From Liopterus haemorrhoidalis (Eukaryota; Arthropoda; Insecta; Coleoptera; Dytiscidae), in NCBI GenBank assembly GCA_963971575.1, contig OZ020611.1, positions 6,460,882-6,524,881 of the forward strand: a stretch of 64,000 nt of DNA. Reading direction: 5' to 3'. Within the stretch, counting starts at the first letter, position 1. Each line of letters begins with the position of its first letter. The notes beneath the pieces were generated by a model. It was not told the origin of the DNA and made no database searches. It saw only the letters and a program-made list of their open reading frames with translations. Shown here piece by piece: positions 55,422 to 64,000 of this stretch. The translations under genes were made by a program, and so were the position numbers.

Positions 55422-56267
55422 TTGTATATAAAAAAAAAAACAAATCATCCTCAACGTCTAACGTCCCAAAATTGTGAACCGTATAATTCCCTGAGCAATT
55501 TTGTGTAATTTCGTAAATTAGCTAAAAATTTAAAAGCTACCAGTCACTATAAATCTCCGTGGCAGTTCTCTCCCACGACCGAGAATTCATCCAGACAATC
55601 AGACAGATCAGATAATTTGTGATGGGGGTGAGGCACACCTGATGCAAAAGTCACTCAGTTCGCAAGTAACGGTACCTCGTCTCACTGAATAACGGGGCTT
55701 TTGGCATTCTACCTGCTCGACTATTTAACATCTTTTGTTATGTTTTTTGTGCTGATTTAGAACGCTGTGGGAAATCACAGAAATGGCCAGAGATATGCAT
55801 TAATCATTTTAGCAAACAAGCTTGGATTATGTCAGAAATTTGGTATATATGACAATATTTGTTGGCACGGCATGGGGCATGAAATATGATTTTGATATTT
55901 TTTGAAAAGAGGGTTTGATATTATTTCATATATTTTAGCTAATTAAGACATTTGAAACCGAAGATGTTTATCAATTTATGTTGAAATTATCTATAAAGTT
56001 AAAAATAGATTATCCCATGAGAATTTTTACCCCATGCAAATTTGAAACGTCTTATTGACATACTTTACGAGCATTTTTGCTACAAAAAAGAAAATAAAAA
56101 ATCTTCCAGTTGGTCTACAATATGTTTAAAATTTTAGCACTCGGGAATTTTGTGCACAGCGTTCAACAAAACAGTAGACAAACACAAACTATGTAATACC
56201 AAAAGGTGGAAAGCAGAATGACGCATGCAGTTATATGTGTTTACTTAAAATCCAGAAAATTTAAAAA
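55422..56267. other. no recognisable feature
   Basis: Some GC-moderate sequence at 55560-55730 remains unassigned. No ORF of interest. Confidence 0.35.
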
Positions 56268-56700
56268 AAATTGATGTGAAGTGTGAATATTCACATATTT
56301 CAGGGTTTCGCAGGTATTTAGTAACTGAATGATGATTATTTGGGATGCCAAAACTTATTTTACGCCAAAATATTTTTTTATGAATTTTAATTCGAATGCC
56401 TAATACCATTATTTAAGTTTTTAAATATGTGCAGTTTTTTTTTATATAGCAAGCAAGGTTCATTAAGATTTTGAAAATTGCGCCTATGGCTTCCATTGGT
56501 TGCTTAAATCATAAGCCCTGCCCTCTGATTTCGTATACATTCAAACATAGAATTAAATTATAATTTCAATACTTCCCACTGGTTACTAAATTTACGCTTT
56601 TAAAAATTAAATGCAACATTTACCAAAATATAACTAGAATTTTGACAAAATAATTTAAACAAAATAAAAATGCAAAAAAAAAAACAGAAAAATTAAAATT

Positions 56701-56775
56701 GACAGGAATCGAACTCTAGTTTACAAATTACAGAGCAACGACGAAACGCATTACGCTACGAGGGCTTACTTATCT
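56701..56775 (-). promoter_or_regulatory. tRNA-like internal module, variant 1 (in A11)
   Basis: B box AGAGTTCGATTCCTGTC on the minus strand (56703-56719) is well kept. The upstream part is CCCTCGTAGCGTAATGCGTT. Confidence 0.5.
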
Positions 56776-56932
56776 ACTGTGTTACATAGCGAATTAAATA
56801 TTTAACATATTTTAGTTAAAAACACAAAAAATGCGTTATTTTCCGAAAACATAATCTGATCAATAATTCCTGTTGTACTATTCCGGTTCACACCAATGTA
56901 CATTACAATTTTTTCAGATTTTTAGTTTAAAC

Positions 56933-57443
56933 CAGGGCTTCGAACCGTTATCATTTTCGTTTCGGTTTTCGTTCCGGTTCAATTAAAAAAATATACATCG
57001 GTTCGGTTCCGGTTTTGGTTCCGGCAAAAATAACGGTTTTTTTCGGTTTTCGGTTCAGGTCCGAGTGATAAATTTTTAAATGCTTTTATTTGTATTACAA
57101 ATTTATTTTGTACTATAATTTAGAAGAACATTTTATTCCTTATTCTGTGATAATCATACCAAGGTCGCTGACAGGGGGGGGTTCTGGGTGTTCAACCCCC
57201 CTTCCCCCGAAATAATAGAAGCGCTTTTTTTTACTTATCAGTTAAAAAATTACGAATTACGATTTTTTTCTGCTCATCAGTTTAAAAAATAATCTTAAAT
57301 AAAATGTATTTTATATTCACTCCCAAAAACATTATCTGAACCGAAATAAACCGATATTTTTTTTTCGGTTCAGTGTTCGGTTTTCGTTTCGACAAAAATA
57401 ACGGTTTTTTCGGTTTTCGGTTCAGTTCCGGTTCGAAGCCATG
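56933..57443. mobile_element. hAT MITE, 511 bp, exact palindromic TSD
   Basis: Ends CAGGGCTTCGAACCG and CGGTTCGAAGCCATG. The 8-bp duplication GTTTAAAC lies at 56925-56932 and 57444-57451. The interior is rich in CGGTTTTCGGTTC words near both ends. It inserted in a conserved GTTTAAAC site of HINE-A, which dates it after A11. Confidence 0.92.
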
Positions 57444-57759
57444 GTTTAAACCATCAGGGCTACAGGGTGTGGGACACAATTTTGGCACAATTTTGGCAAA
57501 AATCGCGTCAAAATAATTTATTTTGCAAAAATAAAATTTTGAACTTTAATCCACGTACTAAGGGCTTTCATTTGATACCCTACTCAGAATTTTAAAAAAA
57601 TATTTTTTTTTTTCGATGAGCACATACTTTTTTATATTTTAGGGGGATATGTTTTTTAGATATTTTAGTAATTTTCCTATGTGCGGGTCAAAGAGTTGTA
57701 TAAGCATGCCAAATTTCAACTCTCTAGGTTTATCCGTTTGGCTACAATTTTTACCGAGC

Positions 57760-58250
57760 AGACAGACAGACAGACAGACGGACAGACGACAAAATGACGG
57801 TATAAGGGTTTTTTGGTCATACCTACAAAACCCTAAAACAAAAAGTTTTGATAATACAAATTTCAAAATCATCAAGAATTGTTAGACAGGGACGCAGCAG
57901 TACGTATGGATTTTGTTTTGAAATGTTTGAAAAAATTAATTCCGACCCAACAATGTTTCAAAGAATTTTACAGACAGACAGACAGACAGACAGACGACAA
58001 AATGACGGTATAAGGGTTTTTTGGTCATACCTACAAAACCCTAAAAATAAAAGTTTTGATCATACAAATTTCAAAATCATCAAGAATTGTTAGACAGGGA
58101 CGCAGCAGTACGTATGGATTTTGTTTTGAAATGTTTGAAAAAATTAATTCCGACCCAACAATGTTTCAAAGAATTTTACAGACAGACAGACAGACAGACA
58201 GACGACAAAATGACGGTATAAGGGTTTTTTGGTCATACCTACAAAACCTA
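57760..58250. repeat. 208-bp tandem duplication of HINE-A 5' end plus flank
   Basis: The unit consists of (GACA)n, GACGGTATAAGGGTTTTTTG, TACCTACAAAACCC and then about 126 bp of flanking sequence (AAAGTTTTGAT to AAAGAATTTTACA). The flank occurs twice (about 57840-57970 and 58048-58178). The HINE-A 5' end occurs three times. Offsets are 208 bp with only one or two differences, so the duplication is recent. Confidence 0.9.
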
Positions 58251-58257
58251 AAAAGAA

Positions 58258-58308
58258 ATGTAAATAATTAACACGAAAAGCGAGGAACTACATGGTACAC
58301 TAAAAGTT
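58258..58308. repeat. 50-bp direct repeat, left copy
   Basis: AATTAACACGAAAAGCGAGG then ACATGGTACACTAAAAGTTT. A diverged copy at 59223-59272 lies immediately before another HINE-A 5' end. Confidence 0.7.
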
Positions 58309-59222
58309 TAATTTTTAGAGAGTATATTATTTCTTATATTTTCTTCCCGTTCAATACATAATTTCATGCATAACATATAATCACATAAGCAGATATACCC
58401 TACACCTTCCCTATTTTACCTCTTTTGTGTATAAAATTTTTCCCACCCATCTTAATATCTTTTCATGGCTGGTTTGATCAATTCTTGTATAAAACACCTT
58501 GAGGGATTTATATTCTATTCGCATCATTTATATAAAATGTTACCAAAAAAATGTTATAAAGGATTCAAGTGAAGGTTGCACCTGTACACAAGGCCCACAT
58601 ATTTCATATGAGCGGCCCTATAACCATACCGAGCCTATGTCTATGTCTATCCAGTCCCAGCCATTTTGTAGGGCTGACTTGCGATAATGTTGTGATATTT
58701 TTTATCTAGCCAGATCTGTTGGTTTCTTTATGTTTGGGTCGCTATTACGAACGGGTTAAATTTGATGAAGATGCATTTTATGGGGGTAGATTCAGGTTGC
58801 TAAGTCTGACCTTCAGATTTGTAGGGTAGTGGACGTAGAATTTTTGGGGCACATTTTAATATTTAAAATGATAAACTGAGAAATGCTATATGCACTTTTA
58901 ATTAAATTGTTCGTCTTGGTTTCTATTAAGAGAATATTTAGACAATTAAAAATATTAATCAGCTTAATGCACAGCAAAAAATTCATAAGTGTAAAAGTTC
59001 ATTTTTAGTTTGGTTAAAATTTTAGTGTTAGAATTTTTATTTAAAAAAAGTAAAAATTTCACTATTTTTAACCAAATCACCGTGCAAATCTTCATTTATT
59101 CAGAAAGTGTCATTTTTATGAAATATTACTTTTTCAGTGTTAAAATTAACACTATTTTCTAATACTATAATTTAACCAGTATGTAAGTGTAAACTTTGCA
59201 CTAAATTTAACCAAACAAGAAA
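58309..59222. other. unassigned, with a loose inverted repeat
   Basis: GTTTGGTTAAAATTTTAGTG (about 59010-59029) pairs with CACTAAATTTAACCAAAC (59199-59216). It is perhaps a 0.2 kb MITE. The rest (58490-58700) holds ORF 58499-58687 of no known type. Confidence 0.45.
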
Positions 59223-59272
59223 TGTTAATTATTAACACGAATAGCGAGGGATTTCATGGTACACTACAAGTT
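59223..59272. repeat. 50-bp direct repeat, right copy
   Basis: TATTAACACGAATAGCGAGG then TTCATGGTACACTACAAGTT. It mirrors 58258-58308 at about 85% by eye. Confidence 0.7.
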
Positions 59273-59278
59273 TCTTTT

Positions 59279-59475
59279 TAGGGTTTTGTAGGTATAACCA
59301 CCGAAAAAACCCTTGTAACGTCACTCTTGTGTCTGTCTGTCTGTCTGTACGGTAGAAATTGTAGCCAAACGGCTTAACATAGAAAGTTGAAATTTGGCAT
59401 GCTTATACAACTCTTTGACCCACATATAGGAAAAATACTGAGAGTTCAAAAAAATACAGCGCAAAAAATTCATGG
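59279..59475 (+). mobile_element. HINE-A subfamily 2, 5' end
   Basis: AGGGTTTTGTAGGTATAACC, a very short (GTCT)n, GTAGCCAAACGGCTTAACAT, GTTGAAATTTGGCATGCTTA, and AATACTGAGAGTTCAAAAAA, which also starts the subfamily-2 copy at 16601. The 3' end is probably 60949-61154, with A13 inserted between. Confidence 0.7.
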
Positions 59476-59548
59476 CTAAATTATTGCTAATAATTTTAGG
59501 TTTTTTTGTATTTATAGTGTAAGATAGTGCGTGTTTTCTTTTTAATAA

Positions 59549-60592
59549 AAAAAATTGATGTGAAGTGTGAATTTTCACACATTTCAGGGTTTTGCAGGTA
59601 TTTAGTAAGTGAATGATGATTATTTGGGATGCCAAAACAAATTTTATATTAAAATATTTTTTTTGTTAATTTTAATTCGAACGCCTAATACCATTATTTA
59701 GGTTTCTAAATATGTACAGTATTTTTTTTTATATATATGTCAAGGTTCATTAAGAATTTTAAAAATTGTGCCTATGACTTCCATTGGTTGTTATAAGTTC
59801 CACCCCTCTCATTTCGTGTACATTGAAACAGAATTAAATTATAATTTAAACAATTTCCACTGGTTATTAAATTTACGCTTTATTAAATTAAATGCAACAT
59901 TTGCCAAAATATAACTAGAATTTTGAAAAAATAATTTAAACAATATAAAAATTGAAAAAAAAAACAAAAAATAATATTGTCTCTTCTCGCAGGGTTCAAT
60001 CCCTTTCGGATCGAGTTACTTGGGTGAAACGCCAGCGTCAAAACCACTACACCAGCATACACGTTCTATTGTAGCGTGTTACAAAGCTATAACTTGTGTA
60101 CATTATTAGCAAAAAATCACAAAAAATGCGTTTTTTTCCAAAAACGTAATCTGATCAAAAATTCCTGTTGTGCTATTCCGGTTCACACCAATGTACATTA
60201 CTTAGAATTTTTAGTTTAAACCATCTGGGCTACAGGGTGTGGAAAATTTTTTTTTTACTCTATTTTGGAAAAAATCGCGTCAAAATAATTTATTTTGCAA
60301 AAATAAAATTTAGATCGTTAATCTACGTACTAAGGGCTTTCATTTGATATACTACTCAGAATTTAAAAAAATATATTTTTTTTTCGATGAGCACATATTT
60401 GTTTATATTTTTAGGGAGATATGTTTTTTAGATTTTTTAGTATTTTTCCTATGTGTGGGTCAAAGATTTGTATAAGCATGCCAAATTTCAACTCCCTAGG
60501 TTTAGCCGTTTGGCTACGAATAGACAGACAGACAGACAGACGACAAAATGACGGTATGAGGATTTTTGGTCATACCTACAAAACCCTAAAAA
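59549..60592 (-). mobile_element. HINE-A copy A13, complete
   Basis: Runs from the hairpin (AAGTGTGAATTTTCACAC) and GGGTTTTGCAGGTATTTAG to a minimal (GACA)4 tract, GACGGTATGAGG and TACCTACAAAACCCT. It carries tRNA-like variant 2, as does A2. It appears nested in the subfamily-2 copy. Confidence 0.85.
59980..60060 (-). promoter_or_regulatory. tRNA-like internal module, variant 2 (in A13)
   Basis: Minus strand: TGGTGTAGTGGTTTTGACGC (A-box region, 60035-60054). A B-box-like AACTCGATCC lies at about 60008-60017, with a second GGGATTGAACCCTGC closer to the end, so the 3' half is partly rearranged against A2. Confidence 0.5.
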
Positions 60593-60779
60593 TGGAAAAA
60601 ACCACAATTTTTTTTATGAATGAATTTTGTTTACTGAACATATATATCCTTCATAAAAGCCATTTCGGGCCCAAATGGGATTGAAAGTTGATATTATGGT
60701 GCACAGTGTGGGTCGAGAAATAAAAGAAATTCATAAAAAAATATTCATTTTCTCTCGTACCTTGTTTGAATCATCGTAA

Positions 60780-60944
60780 TTGTCTTTTGTCTCGGTTCCG
60801 CAAACCATGAATCGTATTTATTTTCGCCCGAGTACATTCGGGAGTGATCTTTTCTGCAGGTAAAGCTTGCCCGAGTTATCTCGGGTGTGGGAATTTCAGC
60901 ACATAATAGCCGCCCGAGTATACTCGGACATAGTCCTTAAGCGG
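60780..60944 (-). mobile_element. piggyBac-like terminus with repeated CCCGAGTAYWCTCGGG
   Basis: Three palindromic motifs: CCCGAGTACATTCGGG (about 60828), CCCGAGTTATCTCGGG (about 60871) and CCCGAGTATACTCGG (about 60913). The region ends GTCCTTAAGCGG directly before TTAA (60945-60948). TTAA plus a CCGCTTAAG-type end suggests a piggyBac-like terminus. The repeated 16-mers could be transposase sites. No ORF. Confidence 0.5.
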
Positions 60945-60948
60945 TTAA

Positions 60949-61154
60949 ATTTTGTTATAAAAAAATTAAATGGAAGCTCTTAGTTCTCAAATAACGAATA
61001 ACAGTGATTATCAAAAAACTGTTGATTTTGATATGATTATAGAACAAATATTCCTAGATATCCAATATTATGTTGGCTTCTTACACTTAAAAAGTAAATT
61101 AAATACCTACAAAACCCTGAAATGTGTGAAAATTCACACTTCACATCAATTTTT
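60949..61154 (+). mobile_element. HINE-A subfamily 2, 3' end
   Basis: GATTATAGAACAAATATTCC, TATTATGTTGGCTTC, TACCTACAAAACCCTGAAAT, then the hairpin and CACATCAATTTTTT. It matches 17515-17636. ORF 60970-61167 is read across it and has no independent support. Confidence 0.75.
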
Positions 61155-61251
61155 TCTATTTTTTTAGATCTTTGTATGAAATATGATGTTCTTAAATATA
61201 ATTTACTAAAAAACTTCGCAATAAGAAAAAACGTTAAAAAACTAACCCTTT

Positions 61252-61365
61252 TTAACCCCTTAAAACTCCGTCACTGGCATAAAAAACGTCCGCATAGCCT
61301 GGGAACCTCAGCGAATCTCAGAGTTCCCGCCTTCCTATCACATTTGTTATCTTGAAAAAAAAAAA
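61252..61365 (+). mobile_element. possible piggyBac-like end
   Basis: TTAA (61252-61255) is followed by CCCCTTAAAACTCCGTCACT and a GGGAACCTCAG-CTCAGAGTTCCC-like hairpin (61300-61327). The layout resembles the piggyBac-like end at 38502, but no transposase or partner end is seen. Confidence 0.35.
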
Positions 61366-61811
61366 CTTTTTTATGCACCACCGACAGTTTTACCCTTTGA
61401 ACAGCACTTGTCTGTCTGGCAATCAGGTGCAGGGGTGGGAGTAGCGGGGTGTATCGGGACGGGGGAGGGCGGTTAGCAACCCCGGGGAGGTAAGATACAG
61501 CAGACTTTGCTTCGAGACATGGCATAAAAAATATATTTGGCTAATATTACAGAGCGTGTAATTTTTTGCTGGTTTAGGGAAGACATGGATGAAATTCTTA
61601 CTATTAACAAATATTTGAAAGATTTTTTTGAATAAATAAAAAAAATTGGGATATTTTGATGTATTAGGTTACTGGGTAAATAATGTAACATGGCAGTTTT
61701 CAGTGATATTTTTATTTACACAGATTTTCAGGAATGACAAATAACTTTGACTGAAACTATATTCAAGTAGGGAAAAGTGTCCATGTTCAATATTTTTTAG
61801 ACATTTATGTA
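61366..61811. other. unassigned; GC-rich patch at 61425-61500
   Basis: GGGTGTATCGGGACGGGGG and neighbours stand out from the AT-rich context. This is possibly an element end; no partner was found. Confidence 0.35.
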
Positions 61812-61891
61812 TCCTAAAACAGTGTTTCTCAACCAAAAACGCACCGCGGGTCAGTATAATATATAATTTTCTAACGCGGACCACTAATAAT

Positions 61892-62514
61892 GTTAGTTAG
61901 TTAAAATTTTTGGCGCACAGCAACAAAGGCTATTTGTGGCTACCGCAGCCCATCTAAATGACTACACTACATATTAAAACAATAAATAAGACAATAAATA
62001 AATAAATAAAATCATTAAAAATACGCATACTCAATAAAAGAAATCTTGCACGGACAAATACAATTATATAATATAAAAGGTCTGTTTGAAAAAATGAACG
62101 GACGCAGGGTGATGGTAAGAGGCTGTAAAGGGGCCAATTACCATCGAATATCACAGGTTAATAATAAACACATTAAAATAAAGTGCAAGACTTCACACAT
62201 AAAACACTTAGTTCGATTCTCTCAGGAAGAGTATCAGCCTGTCCATGAGTACTCTGTCGTCACCTAAAGCAACTGACAGGTCATAGCACAGGCCTAGCCT
62301 CTCCCTGACATCCTTGAACTGTACACATTCAGTTAAAAAGTGTAAGACGGACAAATCTGTGTTACACGTCTCACAGATAGGGGACTCTTCACCTCGGAGG
62401 AGGTGTCTATGGGTCCACCAACAGTGACCTATACGGAGGCGTGTGATGGCGGTTTCCTCCCTGCGGTTAATCCTGCAGGAAGAACCCCATGGTTTAATGC
62501 CTCCCTTAATCTCT
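61892..62514 (-). mobile_element. 5'-truncated non-LTR retrotransposon, TSD GGACCACTAATAAT
   Basis: It is bounded by the 14-bp duplication GGACCACTAATAAT (61878-61891 and 62515-62528). On the minus strand an ORF2 C-terminus is followed by a 3' UTR containing TTTATTTATTTATTG and ending GCTGTGCGCCAAAAATTT-like sequence. The variable-length TSD and 5' truncation are typical of target-primed reverse transcription. Confidence 0.85.
62208..62498 (-). pseudogene. non-LTR ORF2 C-terminal domain
   Basis: The minus-strand open frame reads INRREETAITRLRIGHCWWT, HRHLLRGEESPICETCNTDL, SVLHFLTECVQFKDVRERLG and ends FLRESN then TAA at 62208. This is the segment after the RNase H domain in I/Jockey-like elements (RLRiGH--lTH--Ll-g--pP-C--C-----v-HiL--C). 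The CxxC-x7-H-x4-C metal-binding pattern is intact. The frame itself is undamaged over about 95 codons; the copy is 5' truncated, not eroded. Confidence 0.85.
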
Positions 62515-62778
62515 GGACCACTAATAATAATTGTTGGTTCATTATATACATGAAAACAAATATATTGAATGTGCTGCTAAATACATTTATTTTATTTGTA
62601 GAAAATCACAGAAAGTTTACAGTTAGTAAACAAATAATAAATTATTTACATAAAAAATGTGCATAAAATTTAAAAAGAAATGCAAAAAACACATACAAAA
62701 ACTTATGCGGACCACAAAATTTTTTCTGGGGACCACTGTTGGTCCGCGGACCACCTGTTGAGAAACACTGTCCTAAAC

Positions 62779-63269
62779 TATGTTTTTGACACCATTATTA
62801 TTATTGATATAACGTCCTATTATTCCAAATTTGGAATCAGTCGGTTTATATCTATTTTCTCTACCTCTCGTTTTCTACTAATTCCAATTGCCATGTCTCT
62901 TATTGTTTTCATTGTAAAATCGTTTGATTAATTTATTTACCTACGGCCATTAAATAATAATTGCATTATGTGTCCAACTGTAAATCCGTAAAGCTGCTCA
63001 TATTGCACGTCGTGTATAAAAATGCCCCTTAGCCCCTCAAATATGAATGTTACTAAAAGAATATATAGATGCAGAAATGGTTTGCTTATTTTAAACAACT
63101 TTCGTTCCATTCATTTCCTTTTCAGTAAATACTTTTCTAAAGAAATGTCTTTTTGTGGACTGTCTTTTTTTAACTCTTTTTTGCCTCAAATGTTAAAATT
63201 TTAAACCGTAACACAAAAGTGACCATATATATGTGATCTAAGGCTAAAAATTTATAAGTGTGAATTAAG
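62779..63269. other. no recognisable feature
   Basis: AT-rich, short ORFs only. Confidence 0.35.
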
Positions 63270-63416
63270 TTGCTTGGGGGCCTTGGTCGGTAAAATTTAA
63301 ATGGGCCCTCTATTATTTTAAATAGAATTGAAATATTTGTATATAGGCTTAGGTAGGCCCCCCGGCTTCGTGGGCTCGGGCAGTCGCCCATCCGCCCACC
63401 GCTTAATTCGCCTCTG
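63270..63416. mobile_element. possible hAT right end
   Basis: The GC-rich stretch GGCAGTCGCCCATCCGCCC ends CGCTTAATTCGCCTCTG at 63416. This CAGAGGCGAATTAAGCG-type terminus resembles hAT ends. No left partner or TSD was found in the window. Confidence 0.4.
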
Positions 63417-64000
63417 AGTATACAAAATAACCAGCAAAATTTAAAAAAAAAATCTCCTCAAATATTGAAATTTAAATCCAAATTCTTTTGACTTCGATTT
63501 TAGCCAAAATATAGTTTTAAGCTAATTTTGGACTGAGAATTATGAAAAAATCAAGCTTTCCTAGATTTCGAGTTAGAGCCGGTTTGGGTCAGTTCTTTGC
63601 CTATAATTCTAAAAGTTTTGCCCACACTTCAAAATGGACCTAATTTTGTTGGTCTACGACCAAAAATGCATATTTGTACCAATTTTAAATAAAATCGGAG
63701 ACTAAATTTTTTTGCTTAAAAATCACGATTTTTTAAGTTCTACCCCTTACGATTTTTACGATTACTGGCCATTTTCAAGGATTTTGGATTACTGGCTATA
63801 CAAAACTTAATAATTGGTTTATTAAAGTCCAATTTTTTTAGAATAATCAATGTAGGAAAATTTTTAAAATTCTAACTGCAGATTTCTATCCCGAAACATT
63901 TTTTAGTTTCGGGAGTAGTAGTTAACACTTGAATTTATCAGTATTTTCAAAAAAATAAAAATAAAATAAAAGTAAAAGAAAAATTTTAATCTCTTTATTT
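63417..64000. other. no recognisable feature
   Basis: AT-rich. I see no ORF or repeat that can be assigned. Confidence 0.35.

Larger units (their letters stand above)
56268..57838 (-). mobile_element. HINE-A copy A11, interrupted by a hAT MITE
   Basis: Hairpin end (AAGTGTGAATATTCACATAT) to GGTATAAGGGTTTTTTGGTC and TACCTACAAAACCCT at 57838, with a short (GACA)n tract near 57760. A 511-bp hAT MITE sits inside with an exact TSD. Without it the copy is about 1.06 kb, the size of A6. The 5' end continues into the tandem duplication described next. Confidence 0.85.
61820..62770. mobile_element. non-autonomous hAT interrupted by a non-LTR 3' end
   Basis: Left end CAGTGTTTCTCAACC, right end GTTGAGAAACACTG. 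The flanking 8-mers TCCTAAAA and TCCTAAAC match at 7 of 8. It is the same family as 1821-3080. The interruption is a retrotransposon with its own 14-bp TSD. Confidence 0.9.

Overview
The window is AT-rich arthropod (very probably insect) nuclear DNA. Every coding trace I can recognise belongs to a transposable element, and I see no convincing host gene, rRNA gene or functional tRNA gene. The insect call rests on the element mix: several mariner, Tc1-like and IS630-type lineages, ZMYM/TTF-type and ZBED-type hAT remnants, PIF/Harbinger and piggyBac pieces, Jockey/CR1/I-like non-LTR fragments, a Helitron, and two abundant families built like DINE-1/HINE (Helentron-related) elements with (GTCT)n microsatellites. 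The order or species cannot be fixed from sequence alone. Summing the intervals listed below, roughly two thirds of the window is recognisably mobile-element derived.

Two families dominate. HINE-A is about 1.0-1.2 kb. It starts with AGGGTTTTGTAGGTA, carries a (GTCT)n tract near its 5' end, and ends with the inverted subterminal repeat TACCTGCRAAACCCT followed by the hairpin GTGTGAAAATTCACAC. HINE-B is about 0.65 kb with a 1.6 kb long form. It starts with ACCGACCGCC, carries a (GTCY)n tract, and ends with GGCGGTCGGT followed by the hairpin CTGTGG-tgg-CCACAG and a T-run. Subterminal inverted repeats, one 3' hairpin, an internal tetranucleotide tract and insertion at T/A-runs match what is described for non-autonomous Helentrons. 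HINE-A copies also carry an internal module with A-box/B-box-like motifs of tRNA genes. That slot holds three unrelated tRNA-like sequences in different copies, which is the most unusual signal in the window.

Layout. 1-5.5 kb: HINE-A copies, a hAT MITE with an exact 8-bp duplication, a hAT split by HINE-A, a HINE-B and a non-LTR tail. 6.2-9.3 kb: a mariner fragment split by an IS630-type element, and a Tc1-like transposase relic split by HINE-B. 10-14.6 kb: an old HINE-A, a mariner end, a 115-bp direct repeat pair and a PIF/Harbinger-like candidate. 15.5-17.6 kb: back-to-back HINE-A copies. 18.6-21 kb: a long-inverted-repeat element and an unidentified element ORF. 21.9-23.7 kb: a hAT with exact TSD containing HINE-B. 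24.3-27.4 kb: a non-LTR relic, HINE-A, and a hAT containing HINE-B plus a second hAT MITE. 28.8-29.8 kb: a fairly intact ZBED-type hAT. 30-37.2 kb: a small TTA-flanked MITE, two mariner relics, a two-headed HINE-A, a Tc1 relic and a complete mariner. 37.75-43.3 kb: a 747-bp TTAA-flanked palindrome, a broken piggyBac and a large inverted pair of long HINE-B copies. 43.4-49.8 kb: hAT and RT fragments, MITEs and a complete but decayed IS630-type transposon. 50.3-58.3 kb: HINE-A copies, a 2.1 kb Helitron and a 208-bp tandem duplication. 58.3-64 kb: nested HINE-A copies, piggyBac-like ends and a hAT holding a non-LTR 3' end.

No pathway or operon is encoded. The interest lies in nesting order, in shared modules between rolling-circle families, and in the exchangeable tRNA-like cassette.
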